Shown here one piece after another: positions 11,165-18,979 of a stretch of DNA of 49,270 nucleotides. A program made the position numbers and the translations under genes. Origin of the DNA: an uncultured Pseudomonadota bacterium (GTDB lineage Bacteria; Myxococcota_A; UBA796; JAFGLY01); the NCBI GenBank assembly GCA_937912125.1, contig CALDOK010000409.1:1-49270 (forward strand), given 5' to 3'. The notes below the pieces were generated by a model. The model had not been told where the DNA came from. It did no database searches and worked only from the letters and a program-made list of their open reading frames with translations. Each line of letters starts with the position of its first letter. Within the stretch, counting starts at the first letter, position 1.

Positions 11165-12700
11165 GTGACCGCGCCATGGCCCCAGCCCCGTGCCGCCTTC
11201 CCAGTGCTCGTGGCGCTGCTCCCGGTCCTCTTTCTGCTCCTCTGGGTCGATCTGCCGCTGGTGGAGGACAGCCTGTTCTGGTGGGTGCCCCGGGCCCACC
11301 TGCTGGCCGAGCAGGGCCCACGGTGGATCGCCGCTGGGGATCTGCCCCTGGCCTGCATTCCCACACTGACCCTGCCACCCCAATGGACGGGGGGGCTGCC
11401 CGACTACGGCCATCCCCCCCTGTGGTTCCACTACCTGGCCCTGTGGCTCCGGGTCCTCGGCCCCCACGCCTGGGTCGTGCGCCTGGCCTGCCTCCCGGTG
11501 GTCGCCCTGCTGGGCCTGGGTGTCGTGGCCCTGGCTCGCCGCCTGGCGGGGCCCGCGGGCGTCCCCTTGGCGGCCGCGGCGCTGCTCTCCCCTCCCCTGT
11601 TGGCGCAGCTGGCCCGACCCGACACCGATCTTCCTCTGCTGGCCGCGTCGGTCTGGGCCCTGGTCGCGCTCTGCGACGACCGGGCGCCGCGCTTCGCACT
11701 CCTGACGGTCCTGGCCGCTTGGCTCAAGGAGCCGGCGGCACTGCTGGTGGCCCCTGCCCTGTTCCTGGCCGTGAAGGACCGCAACCCGCGCCTGCTCGTG
11801 GCCAGCACCGCGGCGCCCTTGGCGCTGTTGGCCTGGGCCCTCGTCCACAAGCACAACGCAGGCTGGGCCCTCGCCGGCGCCGAGCACCTGCCCGCCGACC
11901 TCGGCGCCTACCTGCGCGACCTGGGGTCGGTGCTCCACCTGTCCCTGCTCACCACTGGGCGCTGGCTGATCTGGGCCCTGACCCTGGGCGCGCTCGCGGC
12001 TCAGCTGGTCCGTCGCGCCGCCCCGGCTCCCCCGGTGGCGCGCTCCAGACAGGCGCAGCTGGTCTGCGGGGTCTTCGTGGTCTCGCAGCTGCTCGTCTTC
12101 GCAGGGCTCAACTTCCTCGGCGGACGTGGCGCCCAGGACGCCTACACCCACGTGCGCTACCTGCTGCCGGCCATCACGGTCGCCAGCCTGATGGGGCTGG
12201 CCCTCACCATCCAGGCCCTGCGCTCGACCGTACCCGCGGTGAAGCGTCAGCCGCTGCTCGGCGCGGCGATCGTGACAGCGCTGGTGGTCCTGGCCAGCCT
12301 ACCCTCCGCGCGCTGGCTGCACCCCCGTGGGCCCGAAGCCAACCTCTTCGGCGTGGACCAGGCCCGGGCCTGGCGGATCGCGGCGGAGCAGATCGAACAG
12401 CACCGCCCCGAGCAGGGTCGAGTCTGGGTCGAGAGCCACCTCTTCACCGCCCTCACGAGGCCCTACGCCGGGCTGGTGGCGCAGCCCTGGGCGGGCCTGT
12501 CGCCCTTCGGACCCACCACCCGCCCCGAGGACCTCGCGCCCGGCGATCTGATCGTTCACAGCCGGTACGGCGAGCCCATGAGCCGCCTCGGCGAGCTCGT
12601 CCTGGAGCCGGTCGCCACCGCCACCAGCGGATCAGCCTGGGTCAAGCTCGAGCTTGTGCGAGCGGGTCGGTCGGCTTCGGAGCCGCCCCCTCAGCGCTGA
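11165..12700 (+). CDS. Multi-pass membrane glycosyltransferase, GT39/GT83-like
   Basis: About 511 residues with some ten membrane helices. After a first helix (FPVLVALLPVLFLLLWV) comes the loop PLVEDSLFWWVPRA and then YGHPPLWFHYLALW, which matches the ED...HPP(L)Y pattern of ArnT/PMT-type (GT-C) enzymes that move a sugar from a polyprenyl-phosphate donor to lipid, protein or polysaccharide on the periplasmic side. A soluble tail of about 130 residues ends the protein. The GTG at 11165 is chosen because GGAG lies nine bases upstream and it starts just before the first helix; an ATG at 11072 would add a Gly/Pro-rich stretch without a signal. Acceptor unknown. It is alone, with no polysaccharide cluster nearby. 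Confidence 0.7.
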   Translation: MTAPWPQPRAAFPVLVALLPVLFLLLWVDLPLVEDSLFWWVPRAHLLAEQGPRWIAAGDLPLACIPTLTLPPQWTGGLPDYGHPPLWFHYLALWLRVLGPHAWVVRLACLPVVALLGLGVVALARRLAGPAGVPLAAAALLSPPLLAQLARPDTDLPLLAASVWALVALCDDRAPRFALLTVLAAWLKEPAALLVAPALFLAVKDRNPRLLVASTAAPLALLAWALVHKHNAGWALAGAEHLPADLGAYLRDLGSVLHLSLLTTGRWLIWALTLGALAAQLVRRAAPAPPVARSRQAQLVCGVFVVSQLLVFAGLNFLGGRGAQDAYTHVRYLLPAITVASLMGLALTIQALRSTVPAVKRQPLLGAAIVTALVVLASLPSARWLHPRGPEANLFGVDQARAWRIAAEQIEQHRPEQGRVWVESHLFTALTRPYAGLVAQPWAGLSPFGPTTRPEDLAPGDLIVHSRYGEPMSRLGELVLEPVATATSGSAWVKLELVRAGRSASEPPPQR

Positions 12701-12755
12701 TCCAGCCCCCGGTGCAGGCTGGACCGAATGTTAACCAGCGGCCCTCTACGGTCAC

Positions 12756-12764
12756 TGGTATTGT
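12756..12764 (+). promoter_or_regulatory. Possible extended -10 promoter for small secreted protein gene
   Basis: TGG directly before TATTGT forms an extended -10 element about 60 bases before the ATG at 12823. No convincing -35 is seen, so this is tentative. Confidence 0.25.
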
Positions 12765-12822
12765 GGATGGCGATCGTCCCGATGACCGGGGCGGGATGGC
12801 ATCCTAGCCAGAAGGAGGAACC

Positions 12823-13062
12823 ATGCTCCGTCGAATGATGATTGTCGCGCTCCTGTTGGGCGTTTCCACGGCTTTCGCCGATGGCATCGCCGTCACGCCG
12901 TCTGTGAGTGTGGGCGCCACCCAGGCGACCCCCATGATCAACGCCAACGTGTCGGCACGCGTCGCTGCACGTCTGTCCGGTCAGGCCCTGTACAAGGCCT
13001 TGCTGTTCAGCAAGAGCGCCAAGATGCCCCGCCCGGCCGAGCAGGGCGACATCTCGTTCTAG
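12823..13062 (+). CDS. Small secreted protein, 79 residues
   Basis: A short protein with a clear signal peptide (LLRR start, hydrophobic MIVALLLGVSTAFA, cut near residue 20) and a mature part of about 60 residues that is Ala/Val/Ser-rich, with no Cys and a C-terminal GDISF. The mature part resembles no family I know. It is very probably a real gene: AAGGAGGAACC stands directly before the ATG, a palindromic hairpin lies eight bases past the stop, and it fills an otherwise empty intergenic space as a single-gene unit. Abundant small exported proteins often look like this, but no function should be assumed. Confidence 0.75.
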   Translation: MLRRMMIVALLLGVSTAFADGIAVTPSVSVGATQATPMINANVSARVAARLSGQALYKALLFSKSAKMPRPAEQGDISF

Positions 13063-13070
13063 TGCGGGAG

Positions 13071-13088
13071 CCTGCGGGCTAGCCCGCA
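13071..13088 (+). terminator. Palindromic hairpin after the small secreted protein gene
   Basis: CTGCGGG-CTAG-CCCGCAG is a perfect 7-bp stem with a 4-base loop starting eight bases past the stop codon. No T-run follows. Confidence 0.5.
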
Positions 13089-13107
13089 GCCCTCGGCTGG
13101 TTCGTTT

Positions 13108-13136
13108 GGACCGTCGAAGCATTTCGGCGGTCCTTT
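13108..13136 (+). terminator. Intrinsic terminator between convergent genes
   Basis: GGACCGTCGAA and TTCGGCGGTCC pair over 11 bp (one T-G wobble) around the loop GCAT, followed by TTT. It is the better of two hairpins between the small secreted gene and the convergent DUF1460 gene. Confidence 0.6.
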
Positions 13137-13203
13137 AGGCGTGCCTGCGCTCTCCTCCGCCGGGACCGCCAGGGGGACAGAGACCTCGAGCTTGACCAGC
13201 GCC

Positions 13204-14196
13204 TCACGGCTCGGGCGGCGACGAGACCAGGCGCGGCCCCTGTTCCTGGGGCACGAGCACGCTGATCCCGGCGACAGGCCAGTTGGTGTAGCTCTCGAGG
13301 TGCTCGATGTACCAGGCCAGGCTGTCGTCCCGCACCCGCCCGTCTCCCATCCGGGTAGCGTGGCGCATGGTGGGCTCGTCCGCCGGCACCGTGAAGCCCA
13401 CGTGGGTGACCACGATGGGAATGTGCTCCAGGGGGATTCGCACGGTGACGATGAGAGCTCCCAGCGGAATCCGGTCCACCACGGCGCGGGCCTGCTCCAG
13501 CCCCAGCACCGGCAGCCGCATGGTTCCCTGTGGGAGATCTTCGTCCGCCAGGGGGAAGCGGTCCCTCCTCCGCCAGGCGTCGTAGGTGGCGGCTGTGATC
13601 TCACGCTCGATCCAGACAGGCTCCCCCAGCTCACTCGTGACGTCCCGCAGGAAGCCCTCCTGCAGGTTGTGCTGGATCCACTGCATCACGAAGAAGTGAT
13701 TGCGGGCCTGATAGGTCGGCACCCCTCCATGAAATCGAAGCGCGGTGCGATACCACCCCACCCAGGCGGGGTCGGGGGCGAGGGCCAGCGCGAGCACCTC
13801 CTCGATGAAGGTGACACAGTCGAAGACGTCGTACCGCGCAGGAGGGTCCGGATCGAAGCCGCTGCCCTCGCCGGCGCAGCCATCCTGGTAGGGACGTTCC
13901 AGGAAGAGCTCACTGATGGCGCCGATGCGCTGGGGCAACGGGAGCGTCCGGACGTTGTAGGCCAGCCGCGCGACCTCGGGCGGCAGCGCGCCAGGGTCGG
14001 AGTCCCAGGGAGCCGGCGATGGCCCGCGAGCGCCGGCCTGATCCTCCCCCTCCTGCTCCTGGAGCTGAGGCGGCGTAGCGAGCGAACCCGACAGAGCCCC
14101 CTCGGCCCTCTCTGGAGCCTGGGCGCCGACCAGCACCACGGCCACAGCCAGAGCGCCAAGCCGCAGGGTCAGCTCACGGGCGGCCGCGCGGTTCAC
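13204..14196 (-). CDS. DUF1460 amidase-like protein, secreted
   Basis: A 330-residue exported protein. After a signal peptide (about residues 1-34) and a low-complexity Glu/Pro/Gly linker to about residue 70 comes a domain with FDCVTFIEEVLALAL, where Cys127 sits in the DCVTFxE motif of DUF1460, and VTHVGF near residue 268, the likely His partner. DUF1460 proteins share the NlpC/P60-type papain fold and are predicted gamma-D-Glu-diamino acid or N-acetylmuramoyl-L-alanine amidase-like cell-wall hydrolases; the activity here is inferred. The start is GTG, overlapping the TGA of the upstream gene (GTGA), so its translation depends on that of the DUF4388-like gene. Confidence 0.8.
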   Translation of the reverse strand: MNRAAARELTLRLGALAVAVVLVGAQAPERAEGALSGSLATPPQLQEQEGEDQAGARGPSPAPWDSDPGALPPEVARLAYNVRTLPLPQRIGAISELFLERPYQDGCAGEGSGFDPDPPARYDVFDCVTFIEEVLALALAPDPAWVGWYRTALRFHGGVPTYQARNHFFVMQWIQHNLQEGFLRDVTSELGEPVWIEREITAATYDAWRRRDRFPLADEDLPQGTMRLPVLGLEQARAVVDRIPLGALIVTVRIPLEHIPIVVTHVGFTVPADEPTMRHATRMGDGRVRDDSLAWYIEHLESYTNWPVAGISVLVPQEQGPRLVSSPPEP

Positions 14197-15653
14197 AGCC
14201 CCAGGCGGTGCTGGTAGCCTGCGATCCGCTCGAGCAGCAGCTCGAAGCGCCCCTCGGACACGCGCTCGACGGCGAGCGTGAACCCGCGCTCCACGAGGTC
14301 GCGCATGGCGCGGTTGAGGGAGCGCCGGCGCTCGGATTCCGGTCGCTTGTCGATGTTTCCCAGCACCCGCATGGTGTCGAGGGCTCCATCGCGGCTGGCG
14401 TCCACGCCTGCGAACAAGCTGGCGAAGGCAGAACCCGAGCTCTCGAGCAGCAGCTGCACCGACGCCTGACCACTGCCCGATCCGTGCTCGTCGTCCAGCG
14501 CCTGAGCGAGCTGCCGGAGGACCTCGTTGGTGACCTCGATCTTGGTGATGGCCTCTTCGTGGGTGAGAGGCGGGCTGCCGAAGCGCAGGCTGACCGCACC
14601 CCCAGCCGCCTCGATCTCGTCGCCATCTTCCATCTCGAGCAGCAGCTCGTCGTCGCTCTCACCGGGACCGAGCAGCGCCAGGCCGGAGAGGTCCACGGTG
14701 TCGAGCAGCTCGCGGGAGACCGAGAAGATGCCGTCTCCACTGCGCCCGCGGGAGAAGTCGTTGTCCGCGAATACGGCGATGTCGCGTTCATCCAGTGGAG
14801 GCTGGTCCAGCAAGCTGATGTCGTCGACCACCGTAGGCTCGGCCATCAGCTCGTCGTCGTCGACCACCATGGGCTCGGCCATCAGCTCGTCGTCGTCGAC
14901 CACCATGGGCTCGGCCATCAGCTCGATGTCGCCGTCCGGTTCTTCGTGGTCCGCCGTGATCTCCTCGTCCGGAGCCTGGAGGAGCTCGACGTTCTCCTCG
15001 CCATCCAGCAGCAGGCTGCCCTGGTCCAGCAGCGCGAGCACCTCGAGCATGGTCTCGACAGGCTCACGGGGGCTGGCGTCCAGCATCGCATCGAGGGAGC
15101 CGTCCACGGGAAGGCTCTCGAGCAGCATGATCTGGAAGTTGCTGAGGGGAGGCTCGTCACCGACCAGCAGCAGCGGAGTGGCCGGCGGCAACAAGCGGCC
15201 CACGCGGGCCAGGGCGGCATCCAGCTGCTCGAGGAGCTCATAGGAGTCGTGGCCGACCTGGACGTTCTCGACGTGGATGTCTTCGCAGGAAGCAAACTCG
15301 CTGTCGCCCTCGGCCAACAGAAAGTCCACCAGGTTCTGCCGGAAGCGACGCCCGTACAGGTCCATCACCACATCGTCTGGGACCGTGCCGAAGAGCACAT
15401 CTCCGACCTGGGCAGCGTTGGCGAGCCGGGCCAACAGTGACTGACCGAGATCGGCGCTGACGTGGCCCCCGTTGACCAGGCGACGAACCAGCTGAGGGCC
15501 GTCATCGGTGGCTTCGGCCGCCAGGATCTCTCCCTGCATCAGGTAGATGGCGATATCCGAGTCGCCAGGACGCTCGACCGTGAGTGAACCGGTCGAACCC
15601 ATTTCCATGTGACGGCGCAGGGCATCCGCAGGGCGCATTCGCAGGCGTTCCAT
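14193..15653 (-). CDS. DUF4388 (PATAN)-like regulatory protein with acidic repeats
   Basis: A 486-residue cytosolic protein. The first 130 residues (GSTGSLTVERPGDSDIAIYLMQGEILAAE...) fit the DUF4388/PATAN type of domain, found in deltaproteobacterial and cyanobacterial signalling proteins such as PatA-like response regulators. Residues about 242-276 are near-identical 12-residue acidic repeats, ELMAEPMVVDDD. The C-terminal 120 residues are helical. There is no receiver, kinase or DNA-binding motif that I can see. The ATG at 15653 follows a well-formed promoter. The DUF1460 gene is coupled to its stop. A role as an adaptor in a signalling or polarity pathway is possible but unproven. Confidence 0.65.
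   Translation of the reverse strand: MERLRMRPADALRRHMEMGSTGSLTVERPGDSDIAIYLMQGEILAAEATDDGPQLVRRLVNGGHVSADLGQSLLARLANAAQVGDVLFGTVPDDVVMDLYGRRFRQNLVDFLLAEGDSEFASCEDIHVENVQVGHDSYELLEQLDAALARVGRLLPPATPLLLVGDEPPLSNFQIMLLESLPVDGSLDAMLDASPREPVETMLEVLALLDQGSLLLDGEENVELLQAPDEEITADHEEPDGDIELMAEPMVVDDDELMAEPMVVDDDELMAEPTVVDDISLLDQPPLDERDIAVFADNDFSRGRSGDGIFSVSRELLDTVDLSGLALLGPGESDDELLLEMEDGDEIEAAGGAVSLRFGSPPLTHEEAITKIEVTNEVLRQLAQALDDEHGSGSGQASVQLLLESSGSAFASLFAGVDASRDGALDTMRVLGNIDKRPESERRRSLNRAMRDLVERGFTLAVERVSEGRFELLLERIAGYQHRLGL
14825..14930 (-). repeat. 36-bp coding repeat, about three copies
   Basis: A 36-bp unit (GACCACCATGGGCTCGGCCA plus ATCAGCTCGTCGTCGT region on the plus strand) repeats in tandem and in frame, giving the 12-residue unit ELMAEPMVVDDD. 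The copies are almost identical at the DNA level, pointing to recent slippage or unequal exchange. Confidence 0.85.
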
Positions 15654-15697
15654 AACGAGGGCATCGAGAAGGCCGCATCGCCACTTCTCGGCGCATG

Positions 15698-15726
15698 ATC
15701 CTATCGGCCCTCCCTTGCCGGGTCAA
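15698..15726 (-). promoter_or_regulatory. Sigma-70-type promoter for the DUF4388-like operon
   Basis: On the minus strand TTGACC (15726-15721), 17 bp, then TAGGAT (15703-15698). Transcription would start near 15691, about 38 bases before the ATG at 15653. Confidence 0.55.
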
Positions 15727-15763
15727 CGAGCCCCCTACAAGCTTTATAAGTATGCCGCCGGCT

Positions 15764-16906
15764 TTAAGGCAGCGCGGGGCTCTCGGGCGAGCTGACCATC
15801 CGCAGCGCTGCATCGATCTGAAGATCCGCGGGCGGCGCGGGAGGCGGCATGAGCTGGGGGCCATCGGCGGCATCCACCACGACATCCGGCACCACCCCCA
15901 CCCGCCCCCAGCTGGTGCCGTCGGCCAGGACCATGCGAGCCCCGGCCAGCTGAAGCACGCGATCCGGTCCGATCTCGACCCACGCCGGGAGCGCATCGAT
16001 GCCCGCTGTAGGGGTCCCCACCAGCGACATGCTGGGGTTCGCCCGCTGGATGACCGCCGCGAACAGCTCGCCCACCCCCTGGGTGCCACCGTTGACCAGC
16101 ACCGCCAGAGGCTTGTCCCAGACCGGAGCGTCGGGCACGAGGTAGGGCTCGTGCTTCCCACCACCATCGCTGCGGTAGCAGGCCACGCTCTCCCCCGTAA
16201 GGAACGGCGCCGCCGAGCCCACGGCTTCTTCGAGCAGGCCGTCGCGGACGTCCCGCAGATCGATGACCAGTTCGCTACCAGGAGGCACCTCGGCCAGCGC
16301 CTGCCAGAGCTGCTCTGCCGCCCCACGGCCGAAGTGATGCAGCCGGATCATGCGGTGACCTTCGCCGTCGGAGACAGAGAGAGGGGGCGCGTAGTAGGGC
16401 TGCGGCTCGAGGCTCACCGAGCGCGGCTGGCCGGCGTGGTCCACGAGCTCGAGCACCAGCTGCTCCCGATCGCGGGCCGCCAGCAGGTGGGCCACCTCGA
16501 CCACGGGCCGGCTCTCCACGGCCTCTCCGTTGACCGCCACCACGACGTCGCCTGCGGCCAGCCCAGCCCTCGACGCCGGAGTGTCGTCGAAGACCTCGAG
16601 GATCCGCACTCCATAGCCGGGCACGAGCAGCACCCCGATGCCCACCCCGAAGCGCTCGCCTCGGGCATGGGCCGCTCGCTGCTCGTACTGCTCGCGGCTC
16701 AGCAGCTGCAGGTGCTCGGCACCCTCGTGGCGCTCCAGCCAGAGCAGGAGGCCCTCCACCGCCGCGGCGCGGAGCTCGTCGGGCGCCGGACTCTCCATGT
16801 GCTGAGTCGCTACGCTCTCGAGCAGATCATCCACCGACCCGAGCTCGTCCTGGGCGAGGGCGAGCCCGGTGATCAGGTGCAGCAACCAGGGGAGAAGGGT
16901 GGGCAT
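15764..16906 (-). CDS. S41-family PDZ protease homologue lacking catalytic residues
   Basis: A 380-residue exported protein (signal peptide residues 1-18) with a PDZ domain at about 85-165 and an S41 C-terminal-processing-protease fold at about 180-350. The fold is recognisable by ungapped match to the active paralogue at 30854: VNGGTQGVGELF here against VNTGSASASEIV there, and LVGTPTAGID against LVGTPTYGKG. The catalytic Ser is Gly277 and the catalytic Lys is Ile303; the conserved NNPGG loop is also changed (DVRDG). It is therefore very likely not a protease but a binding or sensing protein. It is the third gene after sigma factor and anti-sigma factor (57-bp gap), which suggests a role in that signalling pathway. 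Confidence 0.75.
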   Translation of the reverse strand: MPTLLPWLLHLITGLALAQDELGSVDDLLESVATQHMESPAPDELRAAAVEGLLLWLERHEGAEHLQLLSREQYEQRAAHARGERFGVGIGVLLVPGYGVRILEVFDDTPASRAGLAAGDVVVAVNGEAVESRPVVEVAHLLAARDREQLVLELVDHAGQPRSVSLEPQPYYAPPLSVSDGEGHRMIRLHHFGRGAAEQLWQALAEVPPGSELVIDLRDVRDGLLEEAVGSAAPFLTGESVACYRSDGGGKHEPYLVPDAPVWDKPLAVLVNGGTQGVGELFAAVIQRANPSMSLVGTPTAGIDALPAWVEIGPDRVLQLAGARMVLADGTSWGRVGVVPDVVVDAADGPQLMPPPAPPADLQIDAALRMVSSPESPALP

Positions 16907-16963
16907 TTGGGCCTCGTGACCATCGCGGAGACGGTAACACGACGCCTAGGCCCAGCCTTCCCG

Positions 16964-17449
16964 TCAGAAGGTCTGCTGCACCGGAGCGTAGGAGGCCTTC
17001 TCGACCTTCTGGGCGCGTCGGGTGGGCGCAGGAGAGGCCGCAGGGGCGACCCCACCCGACTGCTCGATGGCGACGGGCGCAGGGGCCAGGGGCGCGAGCT
17101 CGGGTCGCAGCAGGTGCCAGCAGAACGCCAGCCCGAGCAACACCAGGTACAGCATCACGGCTCCACGAGAGACGCGCAGATCGGACCTCAGCCAGCGCCG
17201 AGCGCGCTCCAACAGGCCGGGGGGTCGCTCGGCCTCGTCGGCGAGCGCACGATCCATGGCGTCCCAGAACTCCGGCTCGGCGGGAGGCCGGGGCGGGACG
17301 GGGCGGAGGGGAACCGTGGCCAGCCGCTCCACCAGCGCAGCGCAGTCAGCGCAGCCCTCCAGGTGGTCGGCAGCAGCCTCGAGCCGATCTGGCTCGAGCT
17401 CGCCATCCAGGAAGGGGGCAACGCACTCCCGCAGCTCCTTGCAGTTCAT
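16964..17449 (-). CDS. Zinc-binding anti-sigma factor, single-pass membrane protein
   Basis: A 161-residue protein of the zf-HC2 anti-sigma type. The N-terminal cytosolic part carries Cys3 and the HxxxCxxC motif with His29, Cys33 and Cys36, as in RsrA/ChrR-like domains, preceded by FLDGELEPDR, the usual helix. One membrane helix (GAVMLYLVLLGLAFCWHLL) is at about 96-114, and a Pro/Ala-rich periplasmic tail of about 45 residues follows. It should hold the sigma factor encoded 19 bases upstream inactive until an envelope signal is sensed. The next gene downstream is a PDZ protein without protease residues, which could act on the periplasmic side; this is inference. Confidence 0.85.
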   Translation of the reverse strand: MNCKELRECVAPFLDGELEPDRLEAAADHLEGCADCAALVERLATVPLRPVPPRPPAEPEFWDAMDRALADEAERPPGLLERARRWLRSDLRVSRGAVMLYLVLLGLAFCWHLLRPELAPLAPAPVAIEQSGGVAPAASPAPTRRAQKVEKASYAPVQQTF

Positions 17450-17468
17450 GCAGCGCCGCCCTGTTCGC

Positions 17469-18074
17469 TCAGTTCCGCCGCTGTAGGACCTCGAGCACCA
17501 CGGGGTGATCGGGTCCCATCACGTCGCCCAGGCGGGCGCGGGCGCGGGAGAGTCTGGACATGACCGTGCCCAGCTTGACGTCGAGGACATCGGCGATCTC
17601 GGCGTAGCTGAGGTCGTGGTAGTACCGAAGCAGCAGGATCTCGCGGTGATCCTTGCCGAGCTTCTCCATGGAAGCCATCACCTCGTCGCGGCGCTCGCCC
17701 CGCTGGACGCGCTCCATCTGGCTGGCGTTGGTGCGATCAGGACGCCCCAGCGACTCGAGGATGCCGCCGCGGCGGCGCCGATCCCGGACGATGTTGTAGC
17801 AGAGGTTGCTGGTGACCCTGAACAGCCACGCCTTCATGCGGAACTCCGCATCGAAGAAGCGAGTCTCGCGCATGGCCTTGATGAAGACCTCCTGCACCGC
17901 GTCGTAGGCCTCCTGGCTGTCCTTGACGATGAAGAAGGCGTGCTGGAAGAGGCGGCCACGGAAGTCGCGCACGACCATATCCATGGCGTGACGCCGATCC
18001 TGGGCAGCTACTAGCTTGTAGCCTTCCTCGGCATCGGCGGGTGCGGGAGCCTGTTGGAGCTGGTACGCCTGCAT
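17469..18074 (-). CDS. ECF RNA polymerase sigma factor
   Basis: A 201-residue sigma-70 family protein of the ECF group. Region 2 spans about residues 35-105 (SQEAYDAVQEVFIKAM, then RMKAWLFRVTSNLCYNIVRDRRRR, the core-binding and -10 parts), and region 4 spans about 135-190 with the helix-turn-helix LSYAEIADVLDVKLGTVMSRLSRAR. There is no region 1 or 3. The first 28 residues (Gln/Ala/Pro-rich) are an extra tail. Start ATG at 18074. It is followed by its probable anti-sigma factor gene. A GGGAAC/GTCG pair upstream looks like an ECF promoter and may be used by the sigma itself. Confidence 0.9.
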   Translation of the reverse strand: MQAYQLQQAPAPADAEEGYKLVAAQDRRHAMDMVVRDFRGRLFQHAFFIVKDSQEAYDAVQEVFIKAMRETRFFDAEFRMKAWLFRVTSNLCYNIVRDRRRRGGILESLGRPDRTNASQMERVQRGERRDEVMASMEKLGKDHREILLLRYYHDLSYAEIADVLDVKLGTVMSRLSRARARLGDVMGPDHPVVLEVLQRRN

Positions 18075-18116
18075 GACGGCCTCTCTATATCGCGCGAACG
18101 CTGCATGGGTGGGGAC

Positions 18117-18133
18117 CGGAGGCGAAGCCTCCG
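18117..18133 (-). promoter_or_regulatory. Hairpin in the sigma factor 5' leader
   Basis: CGGAGGC and GCCTCCG form a perfect 7-bp stem with a GAA loop, about 43 bases before the sigma factor ATG, within the predicted leader. The sequence reads the same type of stem on both strands; no function is known. Confidence 0.35.
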
Positions 18134-18144
18134 TCCGGATCGGG

Positions 18145-18173
18145 TCGACACCGGAGAGTGTTCATACGTTCCC
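18145..18173 (-). promoter_or_regulatory. Candidate ECF-type promoter for sigma/anti-sigma operon
   Basis: On the minus strand GGGAAC (18173-18168) is followed after 18 bases by GTCGA, close to the GGAAC...GTC pattern of many ECF promoters. The start would be near 18140, some 65 bases before the gene. The rest of the 320-base gap from 18075 to 18394 holds only the hairpin and a weak plus-strand TTGACG at 18300 that could serve khpA. Confidence 0.3.
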
Positions 18174-18394
18174 AGGCCCGTACATCTTTCGTCTGAAGAA
18201 GTGTTCGGCCTGCCGACGTCCTCTCCCGAGCTTCCATTCAGTCCGAAGATCCTGTGCGAGGATCCCGACCCTCCATTCACCGCAAAAGACGGTGTACCCT
18301 TGACGTCACGCTCCCGAGAGAGAATCCTGAAGCTGAGCCTGGACTCCGCGGAGGCGGCGAGCAGGTCTGCGAGATGCTGAAAGAGGAGGTTGCA

Positions 18395-18691
18395 GTGGCG
18401 AACGCTGAGAACAACAACGAGGGCCAGGTCGCGGCGACGCCCGATCAGGTGTGCGTGCGCGAGCTGGTCGAGCTGATCGTCAAGGCGCTGGTGGACTTCC
18501 CGGAGCAGGTCACCTGCTACGAGGTCGAAGGCACCCACTCCTGCGTCCTCGAGCTCGAGGTCGCCAAAGAAGACGTGGGCAAGGTCATCGGCAAGCGCGG
18601 GATCCACGCCGACGCCATCCGGCGGATCGTCAACGCCGTGGGTGGCAAGAACAAGAAGCGCTACGTGCTCGAGATCCTCGAGGATCGTTAG
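18395..18691 (+). CDS. khpA: KH-domain RNA-binding protein KhpA
   Basis: A 98-residue protein whose last 78 residues match the KhpA family: VRELVELIVKALVDFPEQV, then LEVAKEDVGKVIGKRGIHADAIRRIV with the GKRG loop that binds single-stranded RNA. Known KhpA works with KhpB (EloR/Jag) as a heterodimer in RNA binding and envelope growth control; KhpB is not in the window. About 20 acidic/Asn residues precede the domain. The GTG at 18395 was preferred because AGGAGG ends five bases before it; an ATG at 18374 would add seven residues and lacks a good site. It is a single gene facing rpoZ's small partner gene. Confidence 0.85.
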   Translation: MANAENNNEGQVAATPDQVCVRELVELIVKALVDFPEQVTCYEVEGTHSCVLELEVAKEDVGKVIGKRGIHADAIRRIVNAVGGKNKKRYVLEILEDR

Positions 18692-18712
18692 CCGGCGCCG
18701 CGAGCGTGGGGC

Positions 18713-18898
18713 CTAGGCCTCGTCGTCTTCGGCCTTGGGGGGCATGGTCATGCGAGTGGCGGTCCACTCTGCCTCTTCGCTGCAGTCCTCGAGCGCCGCG
18801 AGGTGGGCCTCGACTTCGGCGGGCGGGAGGCGACCCGAGGCGACATTGCGTCCGATGATGCGCACGTCGAAGCTGGATTCCTTCTGCTTGTCCTGCAT
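18713..18898 (-). CDS. Small acidic protein encoded after rpoZ
   Basis: A 61-residue soluble protein starting MQDKQKESSFDVRIIGRNV and containing the motif GRLPPAEVEAHLAALEDCSEEAEW, a helix-rich sequence with one Cys. I do not recognise a named family. It follows rpoZ by 81 bases in the same direction, has GGAG six bases before the ATG at 18898 and typical coding composition, so it is probably real and may share the rpoZ transcript. A GTG at 18910 is an alternative start. Whether it has a part in transcription is unknown. Confidence 0.65.
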   Translation of the reverse strand: MQDKQKESSFDVRIIGRNVASGRLPPAEVEAHLAALEDCSEEAEWTATRMTMPPKAEDDEA

Positions 18899-18979
18899 GG
18901 CGGGCTCCACGGTGGGGAGAGGGGTGCGGGAGGGCTGAGCCGATGGGCCCAGGCGAGCCGAATGGCCCGGACGAGTAGA

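Noticed and set aside
15695..17563. Plus-strand open frame of about 620 residues
   Set aside because: Antisense to the S41 homologue and the anti-sigma factor gene, without motifs.
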